A DNA stretch of 64,000 bases from Paludibacter sp. (lineage in GTDB: Bacteria > Bacteroidota > Bacteroidia > Bacteroidales > Paludibacteraceae), in assembly GCA_028710895.1 (NCBI GenBank), contig JAQTTH010000008.1, positions 62,001 to 126,000 on the forward strand. The letters are read 5' to 3'. Below, piece after piece: positions 1-8,491 of the stretch (positions are counted from its first letter, which is position 1; every line of letters starts with the position of its first letter). The notes under the pieces are model-generated. The model had not been told where the DNA came from and did not search any database. It saw only the letters and a list, made by a program, of their open reading frames with translations. The position numbers were made by a program, and so were the translations under genes.

Positions 1-543
1 CATTACCTCCAATGTAGTCACACTATCCAAGGCTCCCGTTGGCTCATCAGCCAATAAAATCTTTGGTTTCGAAATAATGGCGCGAGCAATGGCTACACGT
101 TGTTTTTGTCCACCCGACATTTCACTTGGTAAATGATTTGCCCAATCGCGCAGACCCATTTGGTCGAGGTATTCCATGGCAATTACGTTTCTTTTTTTAC
201 GGCTGATGTTTCGGTAATAAAGCGGCAAAGCAACATTCTCCAATGCATTTTTAAAATTGATCAGATTAAATGACTGAAATACAAAACCAATCATTTCGTT
301 GCGATAATAGGCTGCCTGCTTTTCCGATAAATCTTTTATCAACACATTATTCAGGTTATAAGCGCCTGTATCGTAATTATCAAGTATACCAAGTATGTTC
401 AGTAAGGTAGACTTACCCGAACCGGAGGCACCCATTATCGATACATATTCGCCTTGTGAAATATGCAAATCTATTCCTTTTAGTACATGCAACGAGGCCT
501 GGCCCATGTCGTATGTTTTATTAATGTCTTTCAGTGTTATCAT
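1..543 (-). CDS. ABC transporter ATP-binding protein, LolD/MacB type (partial)
   Basis: This is the ATPase subunit of an ABC exporter of the LolD/MacB class, which powers lipoprotein release or efflux of peptides and drugs. Only the first 181 codons lie in the window; the C-terminus runs off the left edge. Visible motifs are Walker A GASGSGKST (residues 38-46), the signature MSGGQKQR, and Walker B ILLADEPTGALDS close to the edge. The start is the ATG at 543, reading MITLKDINKTY. It is 54 bp downstream of an outer-membrane beta-barrel gene on the same strand and probably belongs to one operon with it. Family knowledge suggests that a MacB-like permease gene follows outside the window. The ATPase class is certain; the substrate cannot be read from the sequence. 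Confidence 0.93.
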   Translation of the reverse strand, partial: MITLKDINKTYDMGQASLHVLKGIDLHISQGEYVSIMGASGSGKSTLLNILGILDNYDTGAYNLNNVLIKDLSEKQAAYYRNEMIGFVFQSFNLINFKNALENVALPLYYRNISRKKRNVIAMEYLDQMGLRDWANHLPSEMSGGQKQRVAIARAIISKPKILLADEPTGALDSVTTLEVM

Positions 544-597
544 ATTACTGATTTTGTATTGCAGTTTATTATTACTTACTGGATGAATTGGTTTATT

Positions 598-2979
598 TTA
601 AAACGGAAGTTTTATACCACTGTCTTCCATATTTTGTTCCTGAGTTCGTTTTTGTACATTCACATCTTTTCCCACTTTGAAATTAATGCTGTAGTTTATC
701 ATAAATACCCGCTTTAAGTCCATATACGATTCGGAACGTTGATATAATGTACCATTATCAATGGTAGACCTACTATAAAAGTTCTTGCTTGCAAATGGAT
801 TGAATGCCAGAAATGTTAGGCTGCTGTTATTTTTAAACTGTTTTGATATCCCGAACAGATTAAATGGTGCCGACTGGCTCACTTCCTGTCCGTTGATCAT
901 AGGACCATTCAGACTTAGTACAGCAAAAAAGCGGAAGTCCTTTGGCAACGGACACATAACCTGTGAGTTCCAGCTCCAGCTATTTCTATCTATAGCTTTT
1001 ATCTGATCCTGGTATTTGTCGGTGTGACTTCTGTAGTATCTAACATTTGAGTTCAGAATTACAGTAAATACCTGAGCATATACCGATAAATTCAAACCTG
1101 TTTCATAGCCGTTTGAAATATTTTCCGGAACCTTTACGAAAGTATTTGTATTGTCTTTTTGCTTCGTAATGGTTTGAATCAGACCACTTCTGTATTCAAA
1201 AAACAGTTGAGGCGAGATAGTGCCCGAGAATTTATTCTTTCCAAACTTAATGCTGTTAGTCAATTGAAAATTATGGCGATAAGCAGGTTTCAACAATGGA
1301 TTTCCTTTACTCTCTGTCAAACTATCAACATAACTCACAAATGGATTCAACTGACTATTTGATGGTCTGAACACCCTGCTGGAATAGTTCAACTTCAATG
1401 TATTTCCATCATTAAATTTATACTGTCCATTCACATAAGGGAGTGGTGAAACATAGGTGCTGGGAGTTGATGAATTAATCATCACATCAGCCACTTCCAA
1501 TCTGGCACCTATTTTCGCATTTCCCTTTTTGAATGTTTTACCCAATTCGGCATACAATGATCCTCTCAGGTCATTATACGTTAAGTTTGGTGTATTGCTT
1601 CGCGAGCTAACATTATGAATGTAATTATAGCTGTAGTTGGCACTCACACCAGTATTAAAAGTATATACACTGTCGAATGGTAGCGTATAATTTGCCCGTG
1701 TATTCACCGAACGGCTTGTAATATCATTTGCTTCTTGTTGCAGAGGCGATCGCATTAATTCAGTACTATCTAAATTGAGAATTATATTGGTGAAGTCAGT
1801 TGTATTGTTATTTTTCAGACTTGTATAAACATTGGTCTCAATTTCATAAGCATGCTCTGTCTTTTTGTCGAAACGATGTTTGTAATAAACAGATGTATTA
1901 AGCCCGCTACTTACATTATTCGAAGTGTTTGTCGTTTGGTTTAAACTCCGAATGTTGTTTTCCGAAATGGAATTAAACTGATTGTTTTTGCTGGTAGAAC
2001 CATTTCCGTTATAAGTCAGATTCACACTTAAATTATTGAAATCATCAGGGTCATAAATAAAACCGGCATTCACATTACCATTACCAAACTGACTGTTGGT
2101 AGTACCATCACGCTGAAGCAAACTTGTTCCGGCTCTACGGGTCATAGAATTAATGAAATCGAACTGACCAACACCGCCGTTTGCCGAAACAGAATAGGAA
2201 ATCTTTTTCAAACCATAATCAAGGCTGACACCACCACGAGCCATATATTTATCCCAACTGTTTGGAAAAAGCATGGCATTTACAGTCCCCTTCAATCCAT
2301 AACGCGCTTCCTTGTTGGTAATAATATTGATTACCGCATCCACATCGGCATCGTATTTACCTGTTGGACTTGTAATTACTTCCATTTTGTCAATCTGACT
2401 TGGATGCAACTTTTTCAAATAACTCTTGTCGCGCGATATTCCATCTACTTCAATCTTGATATTCGATTTTCCCTCTACGGTTATGTTCTCGTTGAAATAA
2501 TCAACCTGCACTGTTGGAACTTTTCGTAATACATCCAACCCATCTGTTGATGTCTTCTTCATATCGGTAGAAATTCCGTAAATAGTACGATCGGGCAATT
2601 CACTCACCTTAATTTTCGAGCCATTTACTGTTATTTCTTTCAAATTAAAAGAGGTTGGCTGAATTTCGACTGCTCCTAAACTAATAATTCTAACCCCGGG
2701 TTTAAAAACCACCGGAACAGTTTCGGTTTTATAGAATCTGAATTTTATACGTACACAGTAGTTTTTGGTGGTATCTGCTTTAAATAAATTGAAAGAACCC
2801 TCTGTATTGGTAAATATCGACTCTGCAACAACACTATCGGGCAATTGCAACAAGTCAACCTGAGCTGCATCAACAGGTTTCTTACTTTCGTTCTCAACAA
2901 CAGTTCCCGTTATTACCTTTCGGGCGAATACATTACCTGTAAGCAAACAGAACAAAACAAGTATAATTTTATATTTCAT
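598..2979 (-). CDS. Outer-membrane beta-barrel protein, TonB-dependent-receptor-like
   Basis: The 793-residue protein starts with a signal peptide (about residues 1-19, ending in VFA), followed by a carboxypeptidase-regulatory-like domain (KVITGTVVENESKKPVDAAQV, about 21-110). A plug-like region follows with the stretch DVLRKVPTVQVD, then a long beta-barrel rich in N, S, T and aromatic residues. This layout fits the outer membrane beta-barrel family (OMP_b-brl type) that resembles TonB receptors but is smaller than SusC. It is not a SusC: there is no SusD next to it and its length is short. Its partners are the upstream secreted protein gene (gap 52 bp) and the downstream ABC ATPase (gap 54 bp), suggesting an export system spanning both membranes. 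Its substrate is unknown. Confidence 0.85.
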   Translation of the reverse strand: MKYKIILVLFCLLTGNVFARKVITGTVVENESKKPVDAAQVDLLQLPDSVVAESIFTNTEGSFNLFKADTTKNYCVRIKFRFYKTETVPVVFKPGVRIISLGAVEIQPTSFNLKEITVNGSKIKVSELPDRTIYGISTDMKKTSTDGLDVLRKVPTVQVDYFNENITVEGKSNIKIEVDGISRDKSYLKKLHPSQIDKMEVITSPTGKYDADVDAVINIITNKEARYGLKGTVNAMLFPNSWDKYMARGGVSLDYGLKKISYSVSANGGVGQFDFINSMTRRAGTSLLQRDGTTNSQFGNGNVNAGFIYDPDDFNNLSVNLTYNGNGSTSKNNQFNSISENNIRSLNQTTNTSNNVSSGLNTSVYYKHRFDKKTEHAYEIETNVYTSLKNNNTTDFTNIILNLDSTELMRSPLQQEANDITSRSVNTRANYTLPFDSVYTFNTGVSANYSYNYIHNVSSRSNTPNLTYNDLRGSLYAELGKTFKKGNAKIGARLEVADVMINSSTPSTYVSPLPYVNGQYKFNDGNTLKLNYSSRVFRPSNSQLNPFVSYVDSLTESKGNPLLKPAYRHNFQLTNSIKFGKNKFSGTISPQLFFEYRSGLIQTITKQKDNTNTFVKVPENISNGYETGLNLSVYAQVFTVILNSNVRYYRSHTDKYQDQIKAIDRNSWSWNSQVMCPLPKDFRFFAVLSLNGPMINGQEVSQSAPFNLFGISKQFKNNSSLTFLAFNPFASKNFYSRSTIDNGTLYQRSESYMDLKRVFMINYSINFKVGKDVNVQKRTQEQNMEDSGIKLPF

Positions 2980-3031
2980 TTTATGGAAATTAATAGAAGT
3001 AAATGTGTTTAGATTGTAAATCTGAGAAAGA

Positions 3032-3937
3032 TTATTTTAAGCGTATAATGTTTGATTCAGCATCAATCACCATAGGCATTTTCATTTCATTGCCCTGATT
3101 TTTTATAGTCATGTTTCCTTCGTAGTGCTTTTTATCCTGACTCGTAATGATAATTCCTGTCTTCATATCAACAGTCAAAGTACCGGTTGCATTACCTTTG
3201 ATATCCAGGCTCATATTCGGATTATCAGAAGGTACTGATTCCAATTCTGCCTTTACTGACAATTGTGCATTATTATCAGTAACATTATCAAGCGTATAGG
3301 TATTGAACACCATACCCGCTATACCACCTCCGGCAATCGAATAGGAAGTTTCCCATTGGTCGGCTTTCTTTACCTGATTTTCGGGCATGTACGCAAAAAG
3401 TGACTCAATCAATGTTTGTACAGCCGATTCCTTCAAAAACGAATCTACTTGTTTTTGAATTTGGTCTTTTTTCAATTCAGGAACTGAATCCATTATTCCC
3501 AGAACATTGTCTCTAAACGTTTTGTAGTTTTCAAAACCAAGAAACTTTCCTTTAGTCGATATTTTAGCAATAATAGTATAGGTGCTAAATCTGTTTAATG
3601 CCTTTTCGAGGTATTCTGTTTTCTTTGCTATTTTGGCAGAATTTGTTTCGAAACTCTTCATGGGTGAATTAGTTTTCGATTGAATTGTATCGAATTTAAA
3701 TTCAAGGCGCATAACATCATTCTCCTGCGACAAAAGCGTAAAACTGGTTGTAGTACTTGAATTTACGTCTGTCTTAAACGCCATTCCGTTATAGGTATTC
3801 TGAATATTTTGTTTACTGATATTTTTTAGTTGATTTACTTTTCCTTTTTCAATATTAAATTTCAGTGTAACAGGTGCCTGCGCAAAAACCGAAACACTAA
3901 GGCAAAGGATAAACACGGATGTAATTACATTTTTCAT
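3032..3937 (-). CDS. Secreted protein of unknown function, DUF6263-like
   Basis: This 301-residue protein has a clear signal peptide (about residues 1-20, ending VFAQA). The rest is a soluble, beta-rich sequence with many lysines and no membrane segment. The pattern VTLKFNIEKGKVNQ near the start and TGTLTVDMKTGIIITSQ near the end resemble the family annotated as DUF6263 in Bacteroidota; this is recalled, not computed. It is the first gene of the operon leading to the beta-barrel protein and the ABC ATPase. A promoter with a large inverted repeat lies upstream, so the operon is probably under a specific repressor. A periplasmic role alongside the exporter is an inference. Confidence 0.65.
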   Translation of the reverse strand: MKNVITSVFILCLSVSVFAQAPVTLKFNIEKGKVNQLKNISKQNIQNTYNGMAFKTDVNSSTTTSFTLLSQENDVMRLEFKFDTIQSKTNSPMKSFETNSAKIAKKTEYLEKALNRFSTYTIIAKISTKGKFLGFENYKTFRDNVLGIMDSVPELKKDQIQKQVDSFLKESAVQTLIESLFAYMPENQVKKADQWETSYSIAGGGIAGMVFNTYTLDNVTDNNAQLSVKAELESVPSDNPNMSLDIKGNATGTLTVDMKTGIIITSQDKKHYEGNMTIKNQGNEMKMPMVIDAESNIIRLK

Positions 3938-4006
3938 TTTATAATTGATTTGATTGTTAGAATGAATATTTTATGGAATATATAAGTCTGATTGGTAATA
4001 ACGATG

Positions 4007-4038
4007 CAAATATAGATGGAAATACAGTACCATGCAAT
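4007..4038 (-). promoter_or_regulatory. Bacteroidetes-type promoter of the export operon
   Basis: On the minus strand a -7 element TATATTTG (4007-4014) fits TAnnTTTG, and a -33 element ATTG (4035-4038) lies 20 bases upstream. It is about 70 bp before the start of the gene ending at 3032. The spacing matches the known Bacteroides consensus. Transcription start is inferred. Confidence 0.6.
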
Positions 4039-4054
4039 ACATAGTACTGTATTT
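4020..4054. promoter_or_regulatory. Perfect 11-bp inverted repeat, probable operator
   Basis: AAATACAGTAC (4020-4030) and GTACTGTATTT (4044-4054) are exact reverse complements separated by 13 bases. The repeat covers the -33 element and part of the spacer of the export-operon promoter. A bound dimer would block RNA polymerase, so this is a likely repressor site. The regulator is not encoded in the window. Confidence 0.55.
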
Positions 4055-4229
4055 TTCCAAATTATATTAAATCGTATATTTATAAATTATTTATTTATAG
4101 ACGATTAAGATAGTTAAAAAAGATTCAACTTTAACTTTATTTAACTATAGGTAGCTATTTATCATTCCAAAAACTGAATTAAAAACATCTATTTATAAGG
4201 GAATAAGACCCCGATTGGTTAATGACAGA

Positions 4230-5111
4230 TTATAAATTTTGCACAGCTTCCACTGTATAACCGGCACTCCTTAGTTGTTGAATCAAACCGACCTCATCCA
4301 CCAAATGCAAACATCCAACAGCCACAAAGCAGGATTGTTTTGGCATCAATGTCTTCAATTGCGCAATCCAGTTGTTATTTCGGTTGACAATAAATGTCTT
4401 CTTTTCTTCAGGGGTCATCTGCTCTTCGCCATTACTAAGGTCCGACATTCGTTTTAAATCGCCACTCAAATAGGCCTCATTCAGCTGCTTCAACACATCC
4501 AACGATTTATCCTTGTCTTTCACCGCCCTTACCAACGATTCCGCCTGACTTTTCAACGACATGGAATTGAACAATATATCCAGTTGTTGATCAATTGTTT
4601 CCAACCCGATAATTTTCTTCTTAGCTTTTTTTCCTGCTTTCTGAAAAACAATATCAACAGCTTCAGGTTCCTTCTTTGTGTTATTCTGCTTCATATAGAG
4701 CTTAATTTCATACAAAGCACTGAGCATGGCAGGCTTCATCTTTCCCAGTTTATCCAAACCCGTTCCAACCACTTCTTTCATTTGAGCATCCACAAGTGAA
4801 TAATCTTCGGCATTCAACAAATCGTGCATGGTACTATCTTTCATCATGCACACCTTCAACATTTTAAGCTGCATACTCAACATATTACTCATATCCATCT
4901 CCCCCACTACAACATCAGTCTGTGGAATAACAGCAAGCACCTTATCAAAACCGGCAATCTGTTCTTTCTCAATCAGGTGATGGGTTCCGAATAAATAACT
5001 TGGTTTAGACAAACCATTACCACTCACTTTCCAAAACAATTGTGCATTCACATTGAGGGAAAGAAATAAGGCGATAACCGCCACGCAAAAAGCTTTTGTT
5101 TTCATATTCAT
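4230..5111 (-). CDS. TraB/GumN family protein
   Basis: The 293-residue protein has a signal peptide (about residues 1-23, ending NVNAQ). It then shows the TraB/GumN family opening FWKVSGNGLSKPSYLFGTHH, with the GTHH motif, and later a conserved glutamate in VVVGEMDM. A second conserved motif near the end is FVAVGCLHLVDEVGLIQQLR, with the GxxHL histidine. The family includes the Tiki metalloproteases and is thought to be metal-dependent; its role in bacteria is poorly known. The length is normal for the secreted bacterial form. It is monocistronic by position, with a promoter about 40 bp upstream. The family call is firm, the function is not. Confidence 0.88.
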   Translation of the reverse strand: MNMKTKAFCVAVIALFLSLNVNAQLFWKVSGNGLSKPSYLFGTHHLIEKEQIAGFDKVLAVIPQTDVVVGEMDMSNMLSMQLKMLKVCMMKDSTMHDLLNAEDYSLVDAQMKEVVGTGLDKLGKMKPAMLSALYEIKLYMKQNNTKKEPEAVDIVFQKAGKKAKKKIIGLETIDQQLDILFNSMSLKSQAESLVRAVKDKDKSLDVLKQLNEAYLSGDLKRMSDLSNGEEQMTPEEKKTFIVNRNNNWIAQLKTLMPKQSCFVAVGCLHLVDEVGLIQQLRSAGYTVEAVQNL

Positions 5112-5146
5112 CCTTTATAATTATATTTGACTGTAAAAATATTTTG

Positions 5147-5154
5147 CAAAAATA
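5147..5154 (-). promoter_or_regulatory. -7 element upstream of the TraB/GumN gene
   Basis: TATTTTTG on the minus strand fits TAnnTTTG, about 36 bp before the start codon. No clear -33 TTTG is seen at the right distance, so the call rests on the -7 box and position alone. Confidence 0.4.
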
Positions 5155-5335
5155 TAAACTATAGAATTAATAACTGTGTACTATTATAATATTGCACATA
5201 TTTCCAACCGGACAAAACTCAAAACAGCCCAACAATATCTATTTGTTTTTCAACAAAGTAAGAGTTAGATTCTAATTCGTCACCAGACAATTAAGGATAT
5301 TTAACGAACAAAACAAAAAGAAGCAAGACATAAAA

Positions 5336-5380
5336 CGGAAAAATCCAACAAAACCGGATTAAATCAGGATTTGTTGGATT
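5336..5380 (-). terminator. Terminator after the acyltransferase gene
   Basis: AATCCAACAAA (5342-5352) pairs with TTTGTTGGATT (5370-5380). On the minus strand the stem is followed by a T run, as expected for a terminator of the operon ending at 5412. The 300 bp between 5112 and 5411 hold nothing else I can recognise apart from this and the -7 box near 5150. Confidence 0.55.
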
Positions 5381-5411
5381 ATAACAAAAAAAACGGTTGG
5401 ATGAATAAAAC

Positions 5412-6136
5412 TCAGAGTGCGCTGTGTATTTTATCGTGGGTTTTTTGAATCAACTCAGCAGTATGATCGGGAAGATAGGGAATTACATCAATAGGCTCGT
5501 GTATCTGCATCTCAATGATGCCGGGATGCACTATGCAGCTGTTCCGGTGCATGCGCTCGAAGCTGCCACGCAGTGTAACAGGAACAATGGGTAGCGAAAG
5601 ATCGGTAGCTATGCGAAAAGCTCCACGTTTGAAGTTTCCCATTTCGCCGGAGTATGTACGGGTTCCTTCGGGAAAAACAACGACCGAAACACCGTTTTGA
5701 AGTTGGGCTTCGGCTTTTTCGAGACTATGTTTCGCTTCAATGGGGTTGGAACGATTGATAAAATATGTCCGGCAGCTTCGCAAGCTTTCCCTACGAGTGG
5801 AATTCGGCGAAGTTCAGCTTTCATCATCCATTTAAAAATAAACGGAAACCAGCCGTACACAACAAAAATATCGAACATGCTTTGATGGTTGCACACCACA
5901 ACATAGGATTGGAGTGGTTCAAGATTTTCGAGACCACTTATTTTCACTGTCACAAAACAAAGCCGACAGATAGTGCGCCCCCAGAAACGGGCAGGATAAT
6001 AGGATAGTTTACTATTGGGTAATATCGGAGAAAGGATGGTGGTGGTTAATGCTACCAGTATGGTAATAACCAGTAAAATGGGAAAAGCTATAAGGAATTG
6101 ATACAACGTAAAGAATGTATGTTTTATCTGTTTCAT
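5412..6136 (-). pseudogene. Lysophospholipid acyltransferase (PlsC-like), frameshifted
   Basis: The gene would encode a 1-acyl-sn-glycerol-3-phosphate acyltransferase, which makes phosphatidic acid at the inner membrane. The 5' part (start 6136) has an N-terminal membrane segment and the catalytic motif NHQSMFD, then KWMMKAELRRIPLVG. The 3' part carries the FPEGTRTYSGEMGNFKRG motif and ends at 5412. The two parts are in different frames. They join at an A run at 5760-5763 (T run on the coding strand): adding one T restores the reading AGHIFINRSNPIEAKHSLE, typical of the family. Both halves look unmutated otherwise, so this is either a recent indel or a homopolymer error in the sequence. The gene lies 32 bp after the transporter gene in the same operon. 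Confidence 0.85.
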
Positions 6137-6168
6137 AATTTCAATACAGCTATCGATGAATAATATGA

Positions 6169-7080
6169 TTACAAAAAATCTTCTCCTCCTCTTTTTCTAA
6201 AATTCAGCTTGCCCCACTGGCTTACAAACAACCCAAAAACAACCACAAATATACCAAACCATTTGAGCAGCGTTATCATTTCATTCAGAATTAACCACGA
6301 TAATATGGCAGTAAATACCGGAATGAGGTTTACAAACACATTGGTACGAGCCACTCCCACCTGCCTGACAGCCCATGCAAACAATACAAAAGCTACTACC
6401 GATGCAAAAACAGACAACATGACCAATGAAACCAATGCTTCGTTTGTAACCTTCAATGTATGAATAGTAGAAAAATCGGTGAGCAGAAAAGTAGGGATAA
6501 AAAATCCCAATCCAAATAAACTCTGATAGAATATTACATTCAGGGTTGAATAATGCGTTGGTATTTTACGCAATACAGTGGCATAGCAAATAGCTGCAAA
6601 AACGGCCATAAACATCAACGCCACACCCAATGGATTTGCACTAAAACCACCTGTGGGTTCATAAATTACAAAGAAAACACCTGCCAACGAAACCAAAATA
6701 CCGAGAATAGTCGCCCAACCCACTCTTTCTCTTAAAATTACATAAGCCAGCACCGGAGCAAACAATGGAATAGTTGAAATAATGACCGCTGCCAGGGTCG
6801 ACTCCACCATGGTTAGGCCAAAGGTTTCGCCCACGTAATACAGAAAGGGCTCAAAGAAAGCCAGCAACAGAAATAGTTTAACGTCTTTTCGACGCACAGG
6901 CTGAAACTTGCCACTCAGCTTTGAAACGCCAAACAATAAACCCGAAGCTATTATTAACCGCAACGTAATTAGCGTCATTGGGTGAAATGAATGAATGGCC
7001 ACCCGCGTCCAAATGAACGAGAATGACCAAAATATCATTGCCAATACAATGGCAGTATATAGCTTTACGGATTTATACAT
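6169..7080 (-). CDS. DMT-superfamily transporter, EamA family
   Basis: This 303-residue membrane protein has about ten hydrophobic segments in two similar halves of five, as in EamA (DMT superfamily) transporters. Typical features are the FWSFSFIWTRVAI opening helix, LAFFEPFLYYVGETFGL, and a C-terminal half starting near ALMFMAVFAAICYATVLRK. Members export metabolites such as amino acids or nucleosides; the substrate here cannot be told. The start at 7080 is 17 bp after the stop of the adenosine kinase gene, so the two are probably co-transcribed with the acyltransferase downstream. A functional tie to nucleoside handling is possible but unsupported. Confidence 0.87.
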   Translation of the reverse strand: MYKSVKLYTAIVLAMIFWSFSFIWTRVAIHSFHPMTLITLRLIIASGLLFGVSKLSGKFQPVRRKDVKLFLLLAFFEPFLYYVGETFGLTMVESTLAAVIISTIPLFAPVLAYVILRERVGWATILGILVSLAGVFFVIYEPTGGFSANPLGVALMFMAVFAAICYATVLRKIPTHYSTLNVIFYQSLFGLGFFIPTFLLTDFSTIHTLKVTNEALVSLVMLSVFASVVAFVLFAWAVRQVGVARTNVFVNLIPVFTAILSWLILNEMITLLKWFGIFVVVFGLFVSQWGKLNFRKRGGEDFL

Positions 7081-7097
7081 TGATTGCGGCTAATCGG

Positions 7098-8078
7098 TTA
7101 ATTAACCATCTCTTTAATTTCGGTATGAATCGTGTTCCAAACCTCATCGGTCATCTTTGCTCCCAACACCTCTACCACATTGGCCGAAACCAGCGAACCG
7201 ATTTTACCACAAACTTCCAACGGATAATTGTTGGCCAAACCATATAAAAAGCCTGAAGCATACAAATCGCCTGCTCCTGTTGTATCAATGCAATTTGCCA
7301 GCCGTGGTTGTACCTGAACAGTTTCGTCACCCGATTTAATGTACGATCCATCTTTCCCAATCTTTACAATGGCAATATCGCAGTGATCGGAAATATGTAT
7401 CAAGGCCTGTTCCGGTTCTTTTCCTGTAAAGGCGCGGGCTTCTTCTTCGTTTGCAAATACAATATCAACATATTCACGAATAATTTCATTCAAGAAATCA
7501 AGATTTTCCTCCACTACATTGTAGCTGGCCATGTCTATTGATACTTTCAAACCGGCTTCCTTTGCCAATTTCACAGCCGTACGAATCAAGTCATGGTTTT
7601 GTACCAGATAACCCTCAATATGGAAGATATCGTAACCCTGAAACATTTCTAATTTCAAATCCTCAGCAACCAATTCGCACGCAGCACCCAGGAAAGTACA
7701 AAGTGTACGCTCACCGTCGGGTGAAACCAATACAGTACAATGTCCGGATGGCGTTTCGCTTTGCAGCAAATGTGGTTCAACCCCATTAAAAATGGAATCG
7801 TTGGTGAAAAATAATCCAATATCATCTTTTCCTATCTTCCCAACAAATCCCGCCTGTAGCCCTAAGCGTGTAATTCCATTAATTGTGTTGGAAGCCGACC
7901 CACCCGTTGCCATTTTCTTTGCATAAGCACTACATGCAGCACCAATTTCGTCGGAACGTTCGGTATTTATAAGCTGCATACTACCTTTTGGCAAATTTAA
8001 TTTCGATAAAATTTCATCATTATCAATTTGCAATAAAATATCTGTCAGGGCATTACCCATTCCAAGAATCTTTTTCAT
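7098..8078 (-). CDS. Adenosine kinase, PfkB carbohydrate kinase family
   Basis: The 326-residue protein is a ribokinase/PfkB-family sugar or nucleoside kinase of the type annotated as adenosine kinase in Bacteroidota. It phosphorylates a ribosyl group with ATP in the cytosol, most likely adenosine to AMP in purine salvage. The PfkB first signature appears as ATGGSASNTINGITRLG, and the ATP/catalytic motif DTTGAGDLYASGFLYG lies at about residues 263-279, with the catalytic Asp in GAGD. No signal peptide is present and the length is normal. It is the first gene of a three-gene operon with the transporter and acyltransferase. Its promoter overlaps the promoter of the divergent tRNA-Asn gene. Ribokinase or fructokinase activity is an alternative. 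Confidence 0.85.
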   Translation of the reverse strand: MKKILGMGNALTDILLQIDNDEILSKLNLPKGSMQLINTERSDEIGAACSAYAKKMATGGSASNTINGITRLGLQAGFVGKIGKDDIGLFFTNDSIFNGVEPHLLQSETPSGHCTVLVSPDGERTLCTFLGAACELVAEDLKLEMFQGYDIFHIEGYLVQNHDLIRTAVKLAKEAGLKVSIDMASYNVVEENLDFLNEIIREYVDIVFANEEEARAFTGKEPEQALIHISDHCDIAIVKIGKDGSYIKSGDETVQVQPRLANCIDTTGAGDLYASGFLYGLANNYPLEVCGKIGSLVSANVVEVLGAKMTDEVWNTIHTEIKEMVN

Positions 8079-8101
8079 ATGTTTTATCTTTGTTTTTTAT
8101 G

Positions 8102-8132
8102 CAAAGATATTGCATATTTCAGTAAAAGCAAT
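8102..8132 (-). promoter_or_regulatory. Promoter of the adenosine kinase operon
   Basis: On the minus strand, TATCTTTG (8102-8109) fits the -7 consensus TAnnTTTG, with ATTG (8129-8132) as the -33 element 19 bases upstream. The -7 box is about 24 bp before the start codon. It is interleaved with the oppositely directed tRNA promoter. Confidence 0.6.
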
Positions 8133-8140
8133 TACTTTTG
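8110..8140 (+). promoter_or_regulatory. Promoter of the first tRNA-Asn gene
   Basis: TTG (8110-8112) and TACTTTTG (8133-8140) are separated by 20 bases, matching the Bacteroides -33/-7 arrangement. The tRNA begins 33 bp after the -7 box. The same two boxes with the same spacing are repeated in front of the second tRNA copy. Confidence 0.65.
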
Positions 8141-8173
8141 CAACGCATTTGACAAAAAAGTGCAACATTAAAT

Positions 8174-8247
8174 TCTTCCTTAGCTCAGTTGGTTAGAGCA
8201 TCTGACTGTTAATCAGAGGGTCCTTGGTTCAAGTCCAAGAGGGAGAG
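8174..8247 (+). tRNA. tRNA-Asn (GTT), copy 1
   Basis: The 74-nt sequence folds as a standard cloverleaf. The acceptor arm TCTTCCT pairs with AGGGAGA (one T-G pair), the D stem is GCTC/GAGC, the anticodon stem TCTGA/TCAGA holds the loop CTGTTAA with anticodon GTT, and the T stem is CTTGG/CCAAG with loop TTCAAGT. The discriminator base is G and CCA is not encoded. A hairpin followed by T-rich sequence comes directly after it. Confidence 0.97.
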
Positions 8248-8249
8248 CA

Positions 8250-8278
8250 AAAAGGTCGTAGAAGTACGACTTTTATTA
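8250..8278 (+). terminator. Terminator after tRNA-Asn copy 1
   Basis: A hairpin with arms AAAGGTCGTA and TACGACTTTT and a four-base loop follows the tRNA within a few bases and runs into a short T tract. It probably separates the two tRNA units. Confidence 0.55.
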
Positions 8279-8352
8279 TGCAAGCATGTTTACTCAAAAT
8301 GAATCAGATAAGCGCTGCAAAGCTCTTTTATTAGATTCTTTTGCTTTGGATA

Positions 8353-8383
8353 TTGTATATTTCCGAAAAAAACATTACTTTTG
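8353..8383 (+). promoter_or_regulatory. Promoter of the second tRNA-Asn gene
   Basis: TTG (8353-8355) and TACTTTTG (8376-8383) again lie 20 bases apart. The region is a copy of the first tRNA promoter at an offset of 243 bp. Confidence 0.6.
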
Positions 8384-8416
8384 CAACGCATTTGAAAAAA
8401 GAATGCAACATTAAAT

Positions 8417-8490
8417 TCTTCCTTAGCTCAGTTGGTTAGAGCATCTGACTGTTAATCAGAGGGTCCTTGGTTCAAGTCCAAGAGGGAGAG
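8417..8490 (+). tRNA. tRNA-Asn (GTT), copy 2
   Basis: The 74-nt gene is identical in sequence to the copy at 8174, with the same arms and anticodon GTT. The flanking upstream 40-60 bp are also similar, so the pair arose by a tandem duplication with a 243-bp offset. Confidence 0.97.
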
Positions 8491-8491
8491 C

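Noticed and set aside
598-2979. SusC-type importer of the pectin locus
   Set aside because: It is short for SusC, has no SusD neighbour, and is in an operon with an ABC ATPase far from the pectin genes.
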